A DNA stretch of 64,000 nucleotides from Nocardiopsis suaedae (GCF_027706745.1 NZ_JAQFWP010000009.1:62001-126000); one strand, 5' to 3'. Shown: positions 18,160 through 32,131, counted from the first letter of the stretch. A program made the numbers and translations. Notes: generated by a model from the sequence alone, not told the origin.

Positions 18160-19131
18160 GTGGTCTCCAGCACCCCTTCGCCGCCGCGCGCGGCCGAGCC
18201 CGGCGGGGCGCCCCCGCGCTCCGCACCCCGCCGTGCTCCCACTCCCTTGCGCAACGGCCGCGCCGACCGCATCACCCTGGCACTGATGATCGGCGTGCCC
18301 GCCCTGCTGGTGATCGGCCTGGTGTGGCTGCCCGCCGCCGCCACCGTCGTGTTCTCGTTCACCCGATGGGACGGCATCGGCGGCCTCGACACCATCGAGT
18401 GGGTCGGCACCCAGAACTACACCGACGCCTTCACCCTGTACCCGCCGTTTTGGCCGGCACTGCGCCACAACCTCATCTGGCTGGTGTTCCTGTTCCTGGT
18501 GCCGACCGTGCTGGGCATGCTCCTGGCGGTGCTGCTCGACCGGGAGCTGCGCGGCGGCCGCATCTACCAGAGCATCTTCTACATGCCCGTGGTGCTGTCG
18601 CTGGCCCTGGTCGGGTTCATCTGGCAGCTCATCTACTCCCCGGACCAGGGGCTGCTCAACACCTTCCTGGGCGCGACCACCGGCGCCGAGCCCGTCGACT
18701 GGTTCGGCGACCCCGACATCAACCTGTACGCCGTGCTCGTGGCCGCCGCCTGGCGGCACACCGGCTACATCATGCTGCTGTACCTGGCCGGGCTCAAGGC
18801 GGTCGACCCGTCGCTGCGGGAGGCCGCCGCGATCGACGGCGCCGGGCCGGTGCGCACCTTCACCAGCGTCGTCTTCCCGGCGCTGCGCCCGATCAACCTG
18901 GTGGTGCTGGTCGTCACCGTGATCGACGCGCTGCGCGCCTTCGACATCGTCTGGATCATCAACCGCGGCCGCAACGGCCTGGAGCTGATCTCGGCGCTGG
19001 TCACCGCGAACGTGATCGGCGAGGCGAGCCGGGTCGGCTTCGGCTCGGCGCTGGCGGTGATCATGCTGGCGTTCTCGCTGGTGTTCATCCTCATCTACGT
19101 GTCCACCCTGCTGAGAGGGGCCGACCGGTGA
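18160..19131 (+). CDS. sugar ABC transporter permease (MalF type)
   Basis: The protein has 323 residues. A Pro/Arg-rich N-terminus is followed by six predicted membrane helices and the EAA loop EAAAIDGAGPVRTFTSVVFP. GTG at 18160 is preceded by AAGGAGG. The stop overlaps the start of the next permease (GTGA). The substrate is inferred to be an alpha- or beta-galactoside from the linked galactosidases. Confidence 0.93.
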   Translation: MVSSTPSPPRAAEPGGAPPRSAPRRAPTPLRNGRADRITLALMIGVPALLVIGLVWLPAAATVVFSFTRWDGIGGLDTIEWVGTQNYTDAFTLYPPFWPALRHNLIWLVFLFLVPTVLGMLLAVLLDRELRGGRIYQSIFYMPVVLSLALVGFIWQLIYSPDQGLLNTFLGATTGAEPVDWFGDPDINLYAVLVAAAWRHTGYIMLLYLAGLKAVDPSLREAAAIDGAGPVRTFTSVVFPALRPINLVVLVVTVIDALRAFDIVWIINRGRNGLELISALVTANVIGEASRVGFGSALAVIMLAFSLVFILIYVSTLLRGADR

Positions 19132-20045
19132 CCGCCACCACCACAGCCGCCGCCCCCGCACCGCCCCGCGAGACGCCGCCCGCGCCACGGCGCCGCGTGC
19201 GCCCGGCCCGCGCGGTGCTCCAGATCTTCCTCGCCGTGACGGCCCTGGCCTGGCTCTTCCCGATCGTGTGGGCCGTGGTCAACTCCTTCCGCGACTACGA
19301 GTTCACCGCCCGGCACGGCTACCTGTCCTTCGGCGGGTTCACCCTGGAGAACTACCGCCGCGCCTGGGTGGAGGGGCAGCTGCCCGGCTACTTCCTCAAC
19401 TCGCTGATCATCACCGTCCCCTCGGTGCTGCTCATCCTGTTCCTCTCGTCGTGCGCGGCGTTCGTGCTGACCCACTACTCGCGCCGGTTCAACCTGGTGA
19501 TGCTGGCGGTGTTCCTGGCCGCCAACCTGCTTCCGGTGCAGGCGCTGCTCGTCCCGCTGTTCCGCATGGCCAACGCGGTGCCGCTGCCGTACTGGATCAG
19601 CGAGTCCGGCGCGGTGTACGACAGCCACATCGGCGTGGTGCTCGTGCACACCGCCTTCCAGATGGGCTTCTGCACCTTCGTGCTGAGCAACTTCATGAAG
19701 GCGCTGCCGCCCTCGCTCATCGAGGCGGCGCGGGTGGACGGGGCCAGCGTGTTCCAGCAGTACCGCAAGGTGGTGCTGCCGCTGTGCCGCCCGAGCCTGG
19801 CCGCCCTGGCCACACTGCTGGTGACCTGGATCTACAACGACCTGTTCTGGGCACTGGCCCTGCTGTCCAGCGGCGACAAGCTGCCCATCACCACCGCGCT
19901 GCAGAACCTGCAGAGCACCTTCTTCGTCGACTACAACCTGCTGTCGGCCGGGTCGGTGCTGATCGCCCTGCCGACGCTGGTCGTGTTCTTCGCCCTCCAA
20001 CGCCACTTCGTCGCCGGACTGACGCTGGGGGCCAGCAAGGGGTGA
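19128..20045 (+). CDS. sugar ABC transporter permease (MalG type)
   Basis: The protein has 305 residues, six predicted membrane helices, and the EAA loop EAARVDGASVFQQYRKVVLP. GTG at 19128 overlaps the stop of the MalF-type gene. It completes the membrane part of the importer. As in the first transporter cluster, no ATPase gene is present. A strong hairpin follows 32 bp after the stop codon and separates this gene from the galactosidase genes. Confidence 0.93.
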   Translation: MTATTTAAAPAPPRETPPAPRRRVRPARAVLQIFLAVTALAWLFPIVWAVVNSFRDYEFTARHGYLSFGGFTLENYRRAWVEGQLPGYFLNSLIITVPSVLLILFLSSCAAFVLTHYSRRFNLVMLAVFLAANLLPVQALLVPLFRMANAVPLPYWISESGAVYDSHIGVVLVHTAFQMGFCTFVLSNFMKALPPSLIEAARVDGASVFQQYRKVVLPLCRPSLAALATLLVTWIYNDLFWALALLSSGDKLPITTALQNLQSTFFVDYNLLSAGSVLIALPTLVVFFALQRHFVAGLTLGASKG

Positions 20046-20077
20046 CCGACACCCGCCCGGCCTACCGGAACCCGAAG

Positions 20078-20126
20078 GGGCACCAGGCGCCGGACCGCCT
20101 CGACGGTGGTCCGGCGCCTGGTGCCC
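20078..20126 (+). terminator. strong 19-bp inverted repeat within the galactoside operon
   Basis: Arms GGGCACCAGGCGCCGGACC (20078-20096) and its exact complement (20108-20126) flank an 11-nt loop. There is no T-tract. It sits between the permease gene and the alpha-galactosidase gene, so it could be a partial terminator, an RNA-stabilising element that raises expression of the transport genes, or a barrier before a second promoter. A direct repeat of TGCTCTGC (20132-20139, 20142-20149) follows. Confidence 0.6.
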
Positions 20127-20206
20127 TGCACTGCTCTGCTTTGCTCTGCAGGAGCTTCGTCTCCTCCCCGGCCCAGAGGCCGGTGAACCCGCGAAGGAAG
20201 GCCCAG

Positions 20207-25537
<5,331 letters not shown>

Positions 25538-25548
<11 letters not shown>

Positions 25549-25732
25549 CTTCCGCCTCCCCTCGCAGGGTTCCCAGGAACACCTGCCACTCGCCGGTGGG
25601 GAACTCCAGGTGGCCGAGGTGTCTGTGCTGGGTGTCCCGGACTCTGGCTGAACACCGAGTCTCCGCGACTTCGACGCACTGCGGGCCCGTGTTCGCGCTG
25701 TAACTGGACTTGTGCCACCGGAGGGCGGTCAT
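25538..25732 (-). CDS. DUF397 protein, copy 1
   Basis: The protein has 64 residues, with the motif WHKSSYSANTGPQCVEVAE, VRDTQ and FPTGEWQVFLG. ATG at 25732 overlaps the stop of the XRE regulator (ATGA), so the pair is translationally coupled. It shares GHLxFPxxEW with the second copy (HRHLGHL is identical in both), which suggests tandem duplication followed by divergence. Confidence 0.93.
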
Positions 25733-26538
25733 TGCAGTGATCTCCTGATCTGCTCGATGACAGTCTTGGACACACTCGGGGACAAGGATTCCGCCTGCAT
25801 GTCGCCGAAGATGGCGACCATGAAGTTGACTTGGTGAGGGTCGGAGACGACGTTCTCGCCGAACATGTGCTCCGCATGTCCGATAAGTCTCCCATCAGGG
25901 AGATTCATGATACGAAACGGTGCAGACACCACGGGCCTGAGCGGAGCGTCGTCCGGAATGACCGAGAGACGTATCCGACGGTCCTCGAGCAGGGCCAGCA
26001 CATGGGTGAGGCATTCGACCATCGCCTCCTTCGACCCGAGCACGCGGCGGAGAGCCGTCTCCTCAAGGACGAACGATAGTCGAGTGTTGTGCAGGTGTGC
26101 GAGGCGAGAGGTCCGTGCCTGGGTCAAATGGTCGATCTGTTCATCGGTGTCCTGTTGATCCCGTCCTTGGCGCATCACGGCGCGAGCGTACGCCGGGGAC
26201 TGCAGCAGGCCGGGGATGAGCGCCGTCTGGTACTCGCGAATCTCCGACGCCTGGCGTTCCAGAACCGCGAAGGATCGCCACTCGTCCGGGATCTCACGGG
26301 TGTCGTTGATCTCCAGCCATAGTCGTTCGAGCTCGCCCGTCGTTGAGAGCGCCAGGTCGCCATCGGCCGCGTGCGCCCGTTTCGGGATACGTGTTCCGCG
26401 CTCGAATCCGCTGATCAACGCACTTGAGACGTTGATCGCCGAGGCGAGTGACTGCTGAGTCATCCCTGATGCGTTCCGGTGGCGTCGGAGTTCCGCGCCC
26501 CAACGGAGCCAGGGGGTACGGGGGGATTCGCTCACCAC
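25729..26538 (-). CDS. XRE-family regulator with DUF5753 (Scr1/WhiJ-like)
   Basis: The protein has 269 residues. The N-terminal HTH (ELRRHRNASGMTQQSLASAINVSSALISGFERGTR region) is followed by a DUF5753 domain (IREYQTALIPGLLQSPAYARAVM, LTQARTSRLAHL, FVLEETALRRVLG). GTG at 26538 opens the frame. The gene is visibly poorer in GC than its neighbours, including more A/T in third positions. It heads an operon with two DUF397 genes and diverges from an RsbW-like ATPase gene. This is the arrangement of the WhiJ/AbaA-type developmental or antibiotic-regulatory clusters of Streptomyces. Confidence 0.93.
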   Translation of the reverse strand: MVSESPRTPWLRWGAELRRHRNASGMTQQSLASAINVSSALISGFERGTRIPKRAHAADGDLALSTTGELERLWLEINDTREIPDEWRSFAVLERQASEIREYQTALIPGLLQSPAYARAVMRQGRDQQDTDEQIDHLTQARTSRLAHLHNTRLSFVLEETALRRVLGSKEAMVECLTHVLALLEDRRIRLSVIPDDAPLRPVVSAPFRIMNLPDGRLIGHAEHMFGENVVSDPHQVNFMVAIFGDMQAESLSPSVSKTVIEQIRRSLQ

Positions 26539-26670
26539 TACAGAATTGCACTTGGCGCTGACAATGCGCCACCAGATCTCCAGTATTGGTCAATGGAGTA
26601 GGGATTATGGCAGGTCACAGACTGTAGGGCCATCTTGGTTGCATCGAACAGCCCTTCACGAGGTGAAAAA

Positions 26671-27129
26671 ATGTCCGATCTGTCCTGTGGTCCGCTTGTC
26701 CTTAGTGAGCGGGAACAGCTTCCCTGCACCTACGACGGGCTTCGCATCGCCCGTTCCCTCACTCGCATCCGGCTCCGGCCGCTCTGGGCGGACTCGCTCG
26801 TGGACGATGCCGAGCTCTGCGTCGACGAGGCCTTCTGCAACGCCCGCCGCCACACCCGCAGCGGTCACCCCGGCGGCACGGTCACCCTGGCCCTCTACGC
26901 CGCCGCCGACGGTCCGCTCTACATCGACCTCACCGACGCCGGCCCCGTCCGCCCAGGCGACCGGCCGCGCGTGCGTGCGGCCGCCCTCGACACCGATGTC
27001 GAGAGCGGCCGCGGCATGTTCCTCATCGACTCCCTCGCCGCCCACTGGCTCTACATCTCCCGGGCCGACGGCGGGTGCCTGTCCCTCACCCTCCTCACCC
27101 CCGACCGGGCGCCCGTCCCGGTCCGGTGA
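26671..27129 (+). CDS. RsbW-like ATP-binding protein (anti-sigma/histidine-kinase-like ATPase)
   Basis: The protein has 152 residues. It has the GHKL ATPase boxes: N-box CVDEAFCNARRHT, G1-type IDLTDAGP and G2-type ESGRGMFLIDSL. No other domain is present. ATG at 26671 has AGGTGA six nt upstream; the frame to 26635 lacks a site. Stand-alone proteins like this are common beside XRE/DUF397 genes in actinomycetes. They may act as serine kinases or anti-sigma factors. The partner here is unknown. Confidence 0.85.
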   Translation: MSDLSCGPLVLSEREQLPCTYDGLRIARSLTRIRLRPLWADSLVDDAELCVDEAFCNARRHTRSGHPGGTVTLALYAAADGPLYIDLTDAGPVRPGDRPRVRAAALDTDVESGRGMFLIDSLAAHWLYISRADGGCLSLTLLTPDRAPVPVR

Positions 27130-27145
27130 TGACGTGTGCGGGTCC

Positions 27146-27577
27146 TCAGGTCGCGAAGACCTGCGAGTCGTCGGCGAAGGCCTTGAACTCCAGCGCGTTC
27201 CCCGCCGGGTCGAGCAGGAACATGGTCCACTGCTCGCCCGGCTGCCCCTCGAACCGCACGTACGGCTCGATCACGAACTGCGTCCCGGCCGCGCGCAGCC
27301 GGTCGGCCAGCTTGTGGAACTCCGGAACGGCCAGGACCAGGCCGAAGTGGGGGACCGGCACGTCGTGGCCGTCGACGGGGTTGTGGATGCGCTTCGGCCG
27401 CTCGGGCGCCACGTGCGTCACGAACTGGTGGCCGTGCAGGTTCCAGTCGATCCACGTGTCGGAGCTGCGCCCCTGCTCCAGGCCCAGCACCTCCCCGTAG
27501 AACCGGCGCGCGGCATCCAGGTCGTCCACGGGCATGGCCAGGTGGAACCGGGGGATGGGCGAGTCGAGCACGGTCAT
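27146..27577 (-). CDS. VOC-family (glyoxalase/bleomycin-resistance fold) protein
   Basis: The protein has 143 residues with a single VOC module pair: [27 protein letters not shown] at the start and [15 protein letters not shown] at the end. Candidate metal ligands are His12, a His in PHFGLVL and Glu in NALEF. ATG at 27577 fits family length, with AGGAAGG about 12 nt upstream. The substrate cannot be read from the sequence. It diverges from the NTF2-like gene across a palindromic site. Confidence 0.85.
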   Translation of the reverse strand: MTVLDSPIPRFHLAMPVDDLDAARRFYGEVLGLEQGRSSDTWIDWNLHGHQFVTHVAPERPKRIHNPVDGHDVPVPHFGLVLAVPEFHKLADRLRAAGTQFVIEPYVRFEGQPGEQWTMFLLDPAGNALEFKAFADDSQVFAT

Positions 27578-27642
27578 GGGCACAGCCGCCTTCCTCATGG
27601 GGAGAGTCCGCCGCCGGAGGCGTGTGCACACCTCCGACCAGG

Positions 27643-27672
27643 CAATGTCTGAATGTTAACATTTGAACATTG
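27643..27672. promoter_or_regulatory. 30-bp imperfect palindrome between VOC and NTF2-like genes
   Basis: The centre AATGTTAACATT (27652-27663) is perfect. Outer CAATGT (27643-27648) and ACATTG (27667-27672) extend it, giving 12 of 15 paired positions. The AT-rich sequence stands out and lies upstream of both divergent genes. This is a strong operator candidate; the regulator is not adjacent. Confidence 0.6.
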
Positions 27673-27851
27673 GGGGCGGGAGAGGGCGGAAGTCCCGAGG
27701 TAAACGGCCGCCCCCGGATCGGTCAAGATCGCGCTGTCGGCGGGGCGCGCGGCCGTGGCCGGGAAGACCGGAGACGGAGCCGGGCACCGGCGGCACGGCC
27801 GTCCGGGGCCGCAGGCGGATCGCGCAGCCGCACCGAGCACCAGGAGGGCCC

Positions 27852-28166
27852 ATGCCGGCGAACGTCAACGATGCCGCCGTCCGAGCGTTCATCGACGCCG
27901 TCAACGCGGGAGACCGGGTGGCGTTCAGCGAAGCGCTCACCCCGGACGCCACGATGACCGACGACGGCAGGGAGCGCGATCTCCTCCAGTGGGCCGAACG
28001 GGAGATCTTCTCCGCCAACGGCCGCATGGACGTCGTCTCCACCGCTGACGGCGGCCGGAGCCTGATCGCGGACTTCACCAACGACACCTGGGGCGCCATG
28101 CGCACCCGGTGGACCTTCACCGTCGAGGACGGCCGCATCGCCCGGTTCGACACCGGCCAGGCCTGA
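27852..28166 (+). CDS. SnoaL/NTF2-like protein
   Basis: The protein has 104 residues. It has a cone-shaped NTF2-like pattern: VRAFIDAVNAGDRVAFSEALTPDATMTDDG, then a central WAEREIF segment and the final strand TFTVEDGRIARFDTGQA. ATG at 27852 is preceded by AGGAGG. The family includes isomerases, cyclases and ligand-binding proteins; no catalytic set can be fixed here. The longer frame back to 27663 has no second start signal. Confidence 0.8.
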   Translation: MPANVNDAAVRAFIDAVNAGDRVAFSEALTPDATMTDDGRERDLLQWAEREIFSANGRMDVVSTADGGRSLIADFTNDTWGAMRTRWTFTVEDGRIARFDTGQA

Positions 28167-28233
28167 GGCGGCGCCACGGCCGCAGGCGGGCACCGACCCC
28201 GGGGCCGGCCTGCGGGGCCGGGAAGCCCCGAGG

Positions 28234-29451
28234 TCAGGAGCCCTCCAGGTCGGTGCGGACGTCCGCGACCATGCGGAGCAGCTCGTCCCGGCGCGGGTTC
28301 CCGGGCATGACGCTGACCGTCCGCCCCTCCGGTACCGCCCACCCCGGGAAGCGCGCGGGCGGGGCGTCGCCGTGCAGGTCGATGGCGACCACGAGGTCCC
28401 GGGGCCCCTCCGACCTCGTCCGCGAGTCGGGCCGGACCCCGCTGACCGCCCGCCAGGGGAACGGGATCTCGATCCCGCGGAACCACCACTTGCGCTCTTG
28501 GACGAGGGTGATGCCCTCGGCGTCGATGCGCACGCCCTGCCTGGTCGTGCGGCGCGGGAGTCCGCGCGTCAGCAGCGCCGTGATGACGGCGAAGACCGCG
28601 AACAGGAGCGCGAACATGCCGTAGAACCCGACGGCATCCCAGAAGCCCGTAAGAGGGGTGTCCTGGACGAGGGGGAGGACGAACGGGAGCACGGCCAAAG
28701 CCGCCGTGAGGTAGGCGCTGAAGGCGATGCCGACCAGCCACCCCTTGAAGTCCAGCGTTCGGCCGCGCAATTCCATCCAGTGGGAGGGCGAGGGACCGGC
28801 GGCCGCGGGCGTCCTGTTCTCCGGCGCCTGCCGGGCCGCGCCCTCCGACAGGTCGCGCCACACCCCCGGGCGCACCGCGTCGGCCTCGGCGCGCAGGCGG
28901 GCGGCGTGGGCCTCCGGCAGCCACAGGAGCAGCGCGGGGCCGTCGACCGGGGGAGAGGGCGTGAAGGACCCGTCGAGGACCTTCGCCCAGTAGGGCAGCC
29001 CCGGTGGAACCGGGCCCCGGTGCAGCTCGGCGACGATGGTGGCCGTCGCGGCCGGGGGAGGGGCCGCCGGGCGCAGGGCCTTCACGTTCCGCCAGGGGAC
29101 GGCGGCCTCCCGGCCCCCGAACCACCAGGCGGGCTCCTGGAGGAGGGTGAGGCCGTCGCCGTCGACTCCGACGCCCTGCCGGGTGGTGTCCCGGGGCGCC
29201 GAGTGGACCGTCAGACCGGTGAACAGCAGCAGGAGCGCCCAAAGAGGGGCCGCGAAGAGCAGCGAGGGCGTCCCGCCGCCGGTGACCGGGAAGGCCAGGG
29301 CGCTCCCGGTGACCGCGACCGCGGGCAGCCCGACGAACAGGGCGTTGAGCGCCCACATCCACCGGCGCGTTCCCCGGCGGAGCCCGGAGAGGTCCACCCA
29401 GCCCGTGGGGGCGGACTCGGGGGATCGGGCAGGGCCCACCTGTTCCTGCAT
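28234..29451 (-). CDS. membrane protein with two tandem PH-like units
   Basis: The protein has 405 residues and is internally duplicated. Each half has a pair of membrane helices (about 33-55 and 62-82; about 225-250 and 262-290) followed by a soluble PH-like segment. The soluble repeats 89-128 and 302-341 share TTRQGV, the L/I-TL-L/V-QE core, WWF and PW...V...RP. ATG at 29451 is the first Met before the first repeat, but no clear ribosome site is seen, so the start is uncertain. No function is known. It is convergent with the NTF2-like gene. Confidence 0.75.
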   Translation of the reverse strand: MQEQVGPARSPESAPTGWVDLSGLRRGTRRWMWALNALFVGLPAVAVTGSALAFPVTGGGTPSLLFAAPLWALLLLFTGLTVHSAPRDTTRQGVGVDGDGLTLLQEPAWWFGGREAAVPWRNVKALRPAAPPPAATATIVAELHRGPVPPGLPYWAKVLDGSFTPSPPVDGPALLLWLPEAHAARLRAEADAVRPGVWRDLSEGAARQAPENRTPAAAGPSPSHWMELRGRTLDFKGWLVGIAFSAYLTAALAVLPFVLPLVQDTPLTGFWDAVGFYGMFALLFAVFAVITALLTRGLPRRTTRQGVRIDAEGITLVQERKWWFRGIEIPFPWRAVSGVRPDSRTRSEGPRDLVVAIDLHGDAPPARFPGWAVPEGRTVSVMPGNPRRDELLRMVADVRTDLEGS

Positions 29452-29645
29452 GCCGAAAAGGGTCCCACACGGTCGCCGAACGAGGGGAGCGCGATCCCCC
29501 CCAACCTCTCCGCCTCCCCGCGGCTCCGGCGTACGAGGGCGGCCACGGCCGCCAAGAGTCGTGCTTGCCCGCCGGACAGCATCGGCACACGGGAGGCGGT
29601 GCGGGCCGCCCGGCGCGGCGGGGAGCACCGCCACGTGGGGAGGAC

Positions 29646-29674
29646 TTGGGGGAGGAGATGAGTACGCGTACTCT
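29646..29674 (+). promoter_or_regulatory. promoter with perfect palindrome GAGTACGCGTACTC
   Basis: The 14-bp perfect palindrome is at 29659-29672. It overlaps a possible -10 (TACTCT, 29669-29674), 17 bp from TTGGGG (29646-29651). Transcription starting near 29680 would favour ATG 29709 for the next gene. A repressor site over the -10 is a natural reading. Confidence 0.5.
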
Positions 29675-29708
29675 GTCCCGGCCGCGGCCGATGCGGTGGG
29701 ATGAAGGC

Positions 29709-30698
29709 ATGGACGAGAACCGCACCCCTCGGCCCCCCGACGCTCACGGCTCTCCGGGCACGGACCAGGCCGGATCCGGCCCGGGACCGACCCCGCCCGC
29801 GGCGCCGGAGCCGCGACCGGCCGCGCCCCGCGCCGTCATCACCGCCGCCGTCTACGGACTTCTGCTGCCCTGGGCGGGCGCGGCCGTGGTGTTCGGGGCT
29901 TTCGTCGGCGTCATGGGGGCCGCCTTCGCCGACCTCGGCCCGTTGTTCGTCGTCGTCATCGTGCTCGCCTTGGCCGCCCTGCCCGCGAGCGCCCTCGGGG
30001 TGTGGTGGCTCGGCCGTTCCGTTCTCAGGGCGGCCGGTGCGCGCGCCCCCAAGACCGTGGCCTGGGTCGGGACCGGCTGCTTCATCCTGTCGGCGTTCCT
30101 GTTCTACGGCGGCTCCGGGGTCGATGAGGCGGCCGTCGCCGGCGCGGCGAACGGCCTGGCGGTGGGCGCGGGGTGCGCGCTGGTCGAGCTGTGGCCCCGA
30201 CTGCGGGCGCTCGGCATCGCCGTCGCGGTGGTCGGGGCCCTCGCCGCGCAGCTCGGCCTGCCGCCGGTGATCGAGTGGTCCGAGGCGCGCTCCGAGCGCA
30301 GCACCGCCATGGGCGACCCGGACACGGACTTCGCCGTCCTCGACGGCCCGGGATGGACCCGGACCGGGATCAGCGACCAGTACGGACGGCTCAACCTCTA
30401 CTACGAGCACAGCGACGGGGACGCGGTCAGGGTCGAGACCTGGAACCGGGAGGGCGCCGAACCGGTCGACTTCCAGTGCGACTACCGCCAGATGGAGTGC
30501 GAGCGGCAGGACGGCCTGCTGATCGTCCGGGAGGAGGGGGCGGTCGACAAGGTCCGGACCACCCTGCCCGACGGCACCGTCGCCGCCGTACACCCCAAGG
30601 AGCACGACGGCACCCCGGACCTGGTCGCGGCCGCTCAGGACGTCCGCGCGGGCACGCAGGAGGAGCGCGAGCGGATCATCGACGGGGCGGACGGGTGA
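29709..30698 (+). CDS. membrane protein with C-terminal extracytoplasmic domain
   Basis: The protein has 329 residues. A Pro-rich cytoplasmic N-terminus precedes about five hydrophobic helices between residues 50 and 185. A soluble domain with an aspartate-rich start and the Cys pair FQCDYRQMEC follows. The start is taken at 29709 because an upstream ATG at 29658 overlaps a palindrome and putative -10 element; the alternative adds 17 residues. No family was recognised. Confidence 0.7.
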   Translation: MDENRTPRPPDAHGSPGTDQAGSGPGPTPPAAPEPRPAAPRAVITAAVYGLLLPWAGAAVVFGAFVGVMGAAFADLGPLFVVVIVLALAALPASALGVWWLGRSVLRAAGARAPKTVAWVGTGCFILSAFLFYGGSGVDEAAVAGAANGLAVGAGCALVELWPRLRALGIAVAVVGALAAQLGLPPVIEWSEARSERSTAMGDPDTDFAVLDGPGWTRTGISDQYGRLNLYYEHSDGDAVRVETWNREGAEPVDFQCDYRQMECERQDGLLIVREEGAVDKVRTTLPDGTVAAVHPKEHDGTPDLVAAAQDVRAGTQEERERIIDGADG

Positions 30699-30795
30699 CC
30701 AACCCGGCCCCCGGTCCCGGCTCCTTCCCTGGTGCTGGTGCCCTGGTGCCGGCCCTTGCCCCGGCGTCTGCCCGCCGTCGTCCGGACCGGCGGTC

Positions 30796-31320
30796 TCACC
30801 CCGAAGGCGTGACCTCCTCCGCCCACGCCCGCAGGCCTTCCGCGAACCCCTGGCGCGCCTCGGGCGACAACCGGTCGAGCACCCGGAGGAGCGGCGCCGC
30901 GCGGCTCGCCGCGAACCTCTCCATCAGCGGGCGGTACTCGTCGGACAGCGCCACGAGGACCCGCCTGCGGTTGGCGGGGTCCTTGCGCCGTGTCACCAGC
31001 CCCGCATAGTCCAGGTCCCCGACGAGTTCGCTCACGGTCGACAGGCGCACCCCCAGCCGTGAGGACAGCTCGCCCACGGTCGGCTCCTGTCCGTGGACGA
31101 GTTGCGACAGCACGCTTCCGTGCCGCCCCGTGAGCCTGTTGCGCTCGAAGGCCGCGGCCAGCTCGCGGGGCATCTCGTCGGGTGCCCTGCGGTACCAGGC
31201 CTCCAGCAGCGGCACGAAGCGCATGAAGCCGTCGATCACCTCGGGGGGCGGAAGCGCCTCCGGGGCCGGACCACTGTTCCCGCCGTCGCCGGCCGCCCCG
31301 GTTCCTCCGCCGTCGTTCAT
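30796..31320 (-). CDS. MarR-family regulator
   Basis: The protein has 174 residues. The winged HTH lies in the centre: TVGELSSRLGVRLSTVSELVGDLDYAGLVTRRKDPANRRR, with the DPANRRR wing typical of MarR. A Gly/Pro-rich tail of about 25 residues precedes the dimerisation helix. The start is ATG 31320, with AAGG 9 nt upstream. It lies 49 bp downstream of the NAD(P)-binding protein gene on the same strand and probably shares its promoter and the palindromic operator at 32100-32131. Confidence 0.9.
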   Translation of the reverse strand: MNDGGGTGAAGDGGNSGPAPEALPPPEVIDGFMRFVPLLEAWYRRAPDEMPRELAAAFERNRLTGRHGSVLSQLVHGQEPTVGELSSRLGVRLSTVSELVGDLDYAGLVTRRKDPANRRRVLVALSDEYRPLMERFAASRAAPLLRVLDRLSPEARQGFAEGLRAWAEEVTPSG

Positions 31321-31369
31321 GGGATCCGACCTTACTCCGGGCCTTGGGCGCTGGGCCCGTTCCGTTCCC

Positions 31370-32002
31370 TCAGTTCGCGACCCCGAGCGGACTGCGCTCG
31401 GTCTCCGGCCGGTCGAGGGCCTCCAGGACCGCGTGGGCCACGTCCGCCCGGGAGATGAAGAAGCCTCCCGGAGGGTTGGACCCGACCACGGAGCGGTAAG
31501 TGCCGGTCCTGGGGCCGTCGGTCAGACGCGGCGGCCGGACCGCCGTCCACGGGGCGCCGCTCTCGCGCAGCGTCTGCTCCATCGTCCGCAGGTCCCGGTA
31601 CACGTCGGCGAAGATGAGGCCGATCAGGGGGTGGACGACCAGGCGGTGGAGGAACGGGTCGCCGGGGACGGGGCCGCCCAGGGGAGCGGCGCTCACGGCG
31701 ACGGTCCGCCGCTTGCCGGTCTGGTCCATCGCGGCCACGGCGGACCGTGCCCACGTGGTCGCCGGGGAGCCCGCGCGGGCGCTCGCCCCCAGCCCGGAGA
31801 GGACGGCGTCCGCGCCGGCGAGGACGGGGACGAGCGCGTCGACGGTGAACGAGGCCGCCGTGACCGTGGAGAGCCGGGCGTGTTCCAGGGGGAGCCGTGC
31901 CGGGTCGCGGACGACCGCGGTCACCGTGTGCCCGGCTTCAAGGGCCTGCGCGGTGATCTCCTTGCCGGTTCCGCCGGTCGCACCGAATACCGCGAGGTGC
32001 AT
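31370..32002 (-). CDS. NAD(P)-binding (atypical SDR / NmrA-like) protein
   Basis: The protein has 210 residues. The N-terminus HLAVFGATGGTGKEITAQALEAGHTVTAVVRDP is a Rossmann fold with the TGGTG nucleotide motif. The later pattern WTAVRPPRLTDGP is that of atypical short-chain reductases used as NAD(P)H-dependent oxidoreductases or redox sensors. No YxxxK is visible. Coupling with a MarR gene suggests induction by an electrophile or aromatic compound; this is inference. Confidence 0.85.
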   Translation of the reverse strand: MHLAVFGATGGTGKEITAQALEAGHTVTAVVRDPARLPLEHARLSTVTAASFTVDALVPVLAGADAVLSGLGASARAGSPATTWARSAVAAMDQTGKRRTVAVSAAPLGGPVPGDPFLHRLVVHPLIGLIFADVYRDLRTMEQTLRESGAPWTAVRPPRLTDGPRTGTYRSVVGSNPPGGFFISRADVAHAVLEALDRPETERSPLGVAN

Positions 32003-32099
32003 GCTGGGGCCTCCTTAGGGCCGTCTCGGACGGGGGCCGGGGCGGGCGTCCCGGGCGTCCCGGGAGCGGCCGGGCCCGTTCCGGCCCCCGACGAAGGGC

Positions 32100-32131
32100 A
32101 ACGGTTCGGATATCCGAATAGTACAACCGTT
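32100..32131. promoter_or_regulatory. nested palindromes upstream of the SDR-MarR pair
   Basis: TTCGGATATCCGAA (32105-32118) is a perfect 14-bp palindrome. Arms AACGGTT (32100-32106) and AACCGTT (32125-32131) form an outer inverted repeat. The sites lie about 100 bp before the SDR start and are candidate binding sites for the MarR protein encoded downstream. Confidence 0.55.

Noticed and set aside
27577-27631. N-terminal extension of the VOC protein to 27631
   Set aside because: The extra residues lie before the conserved first strand and have no ribosome site.
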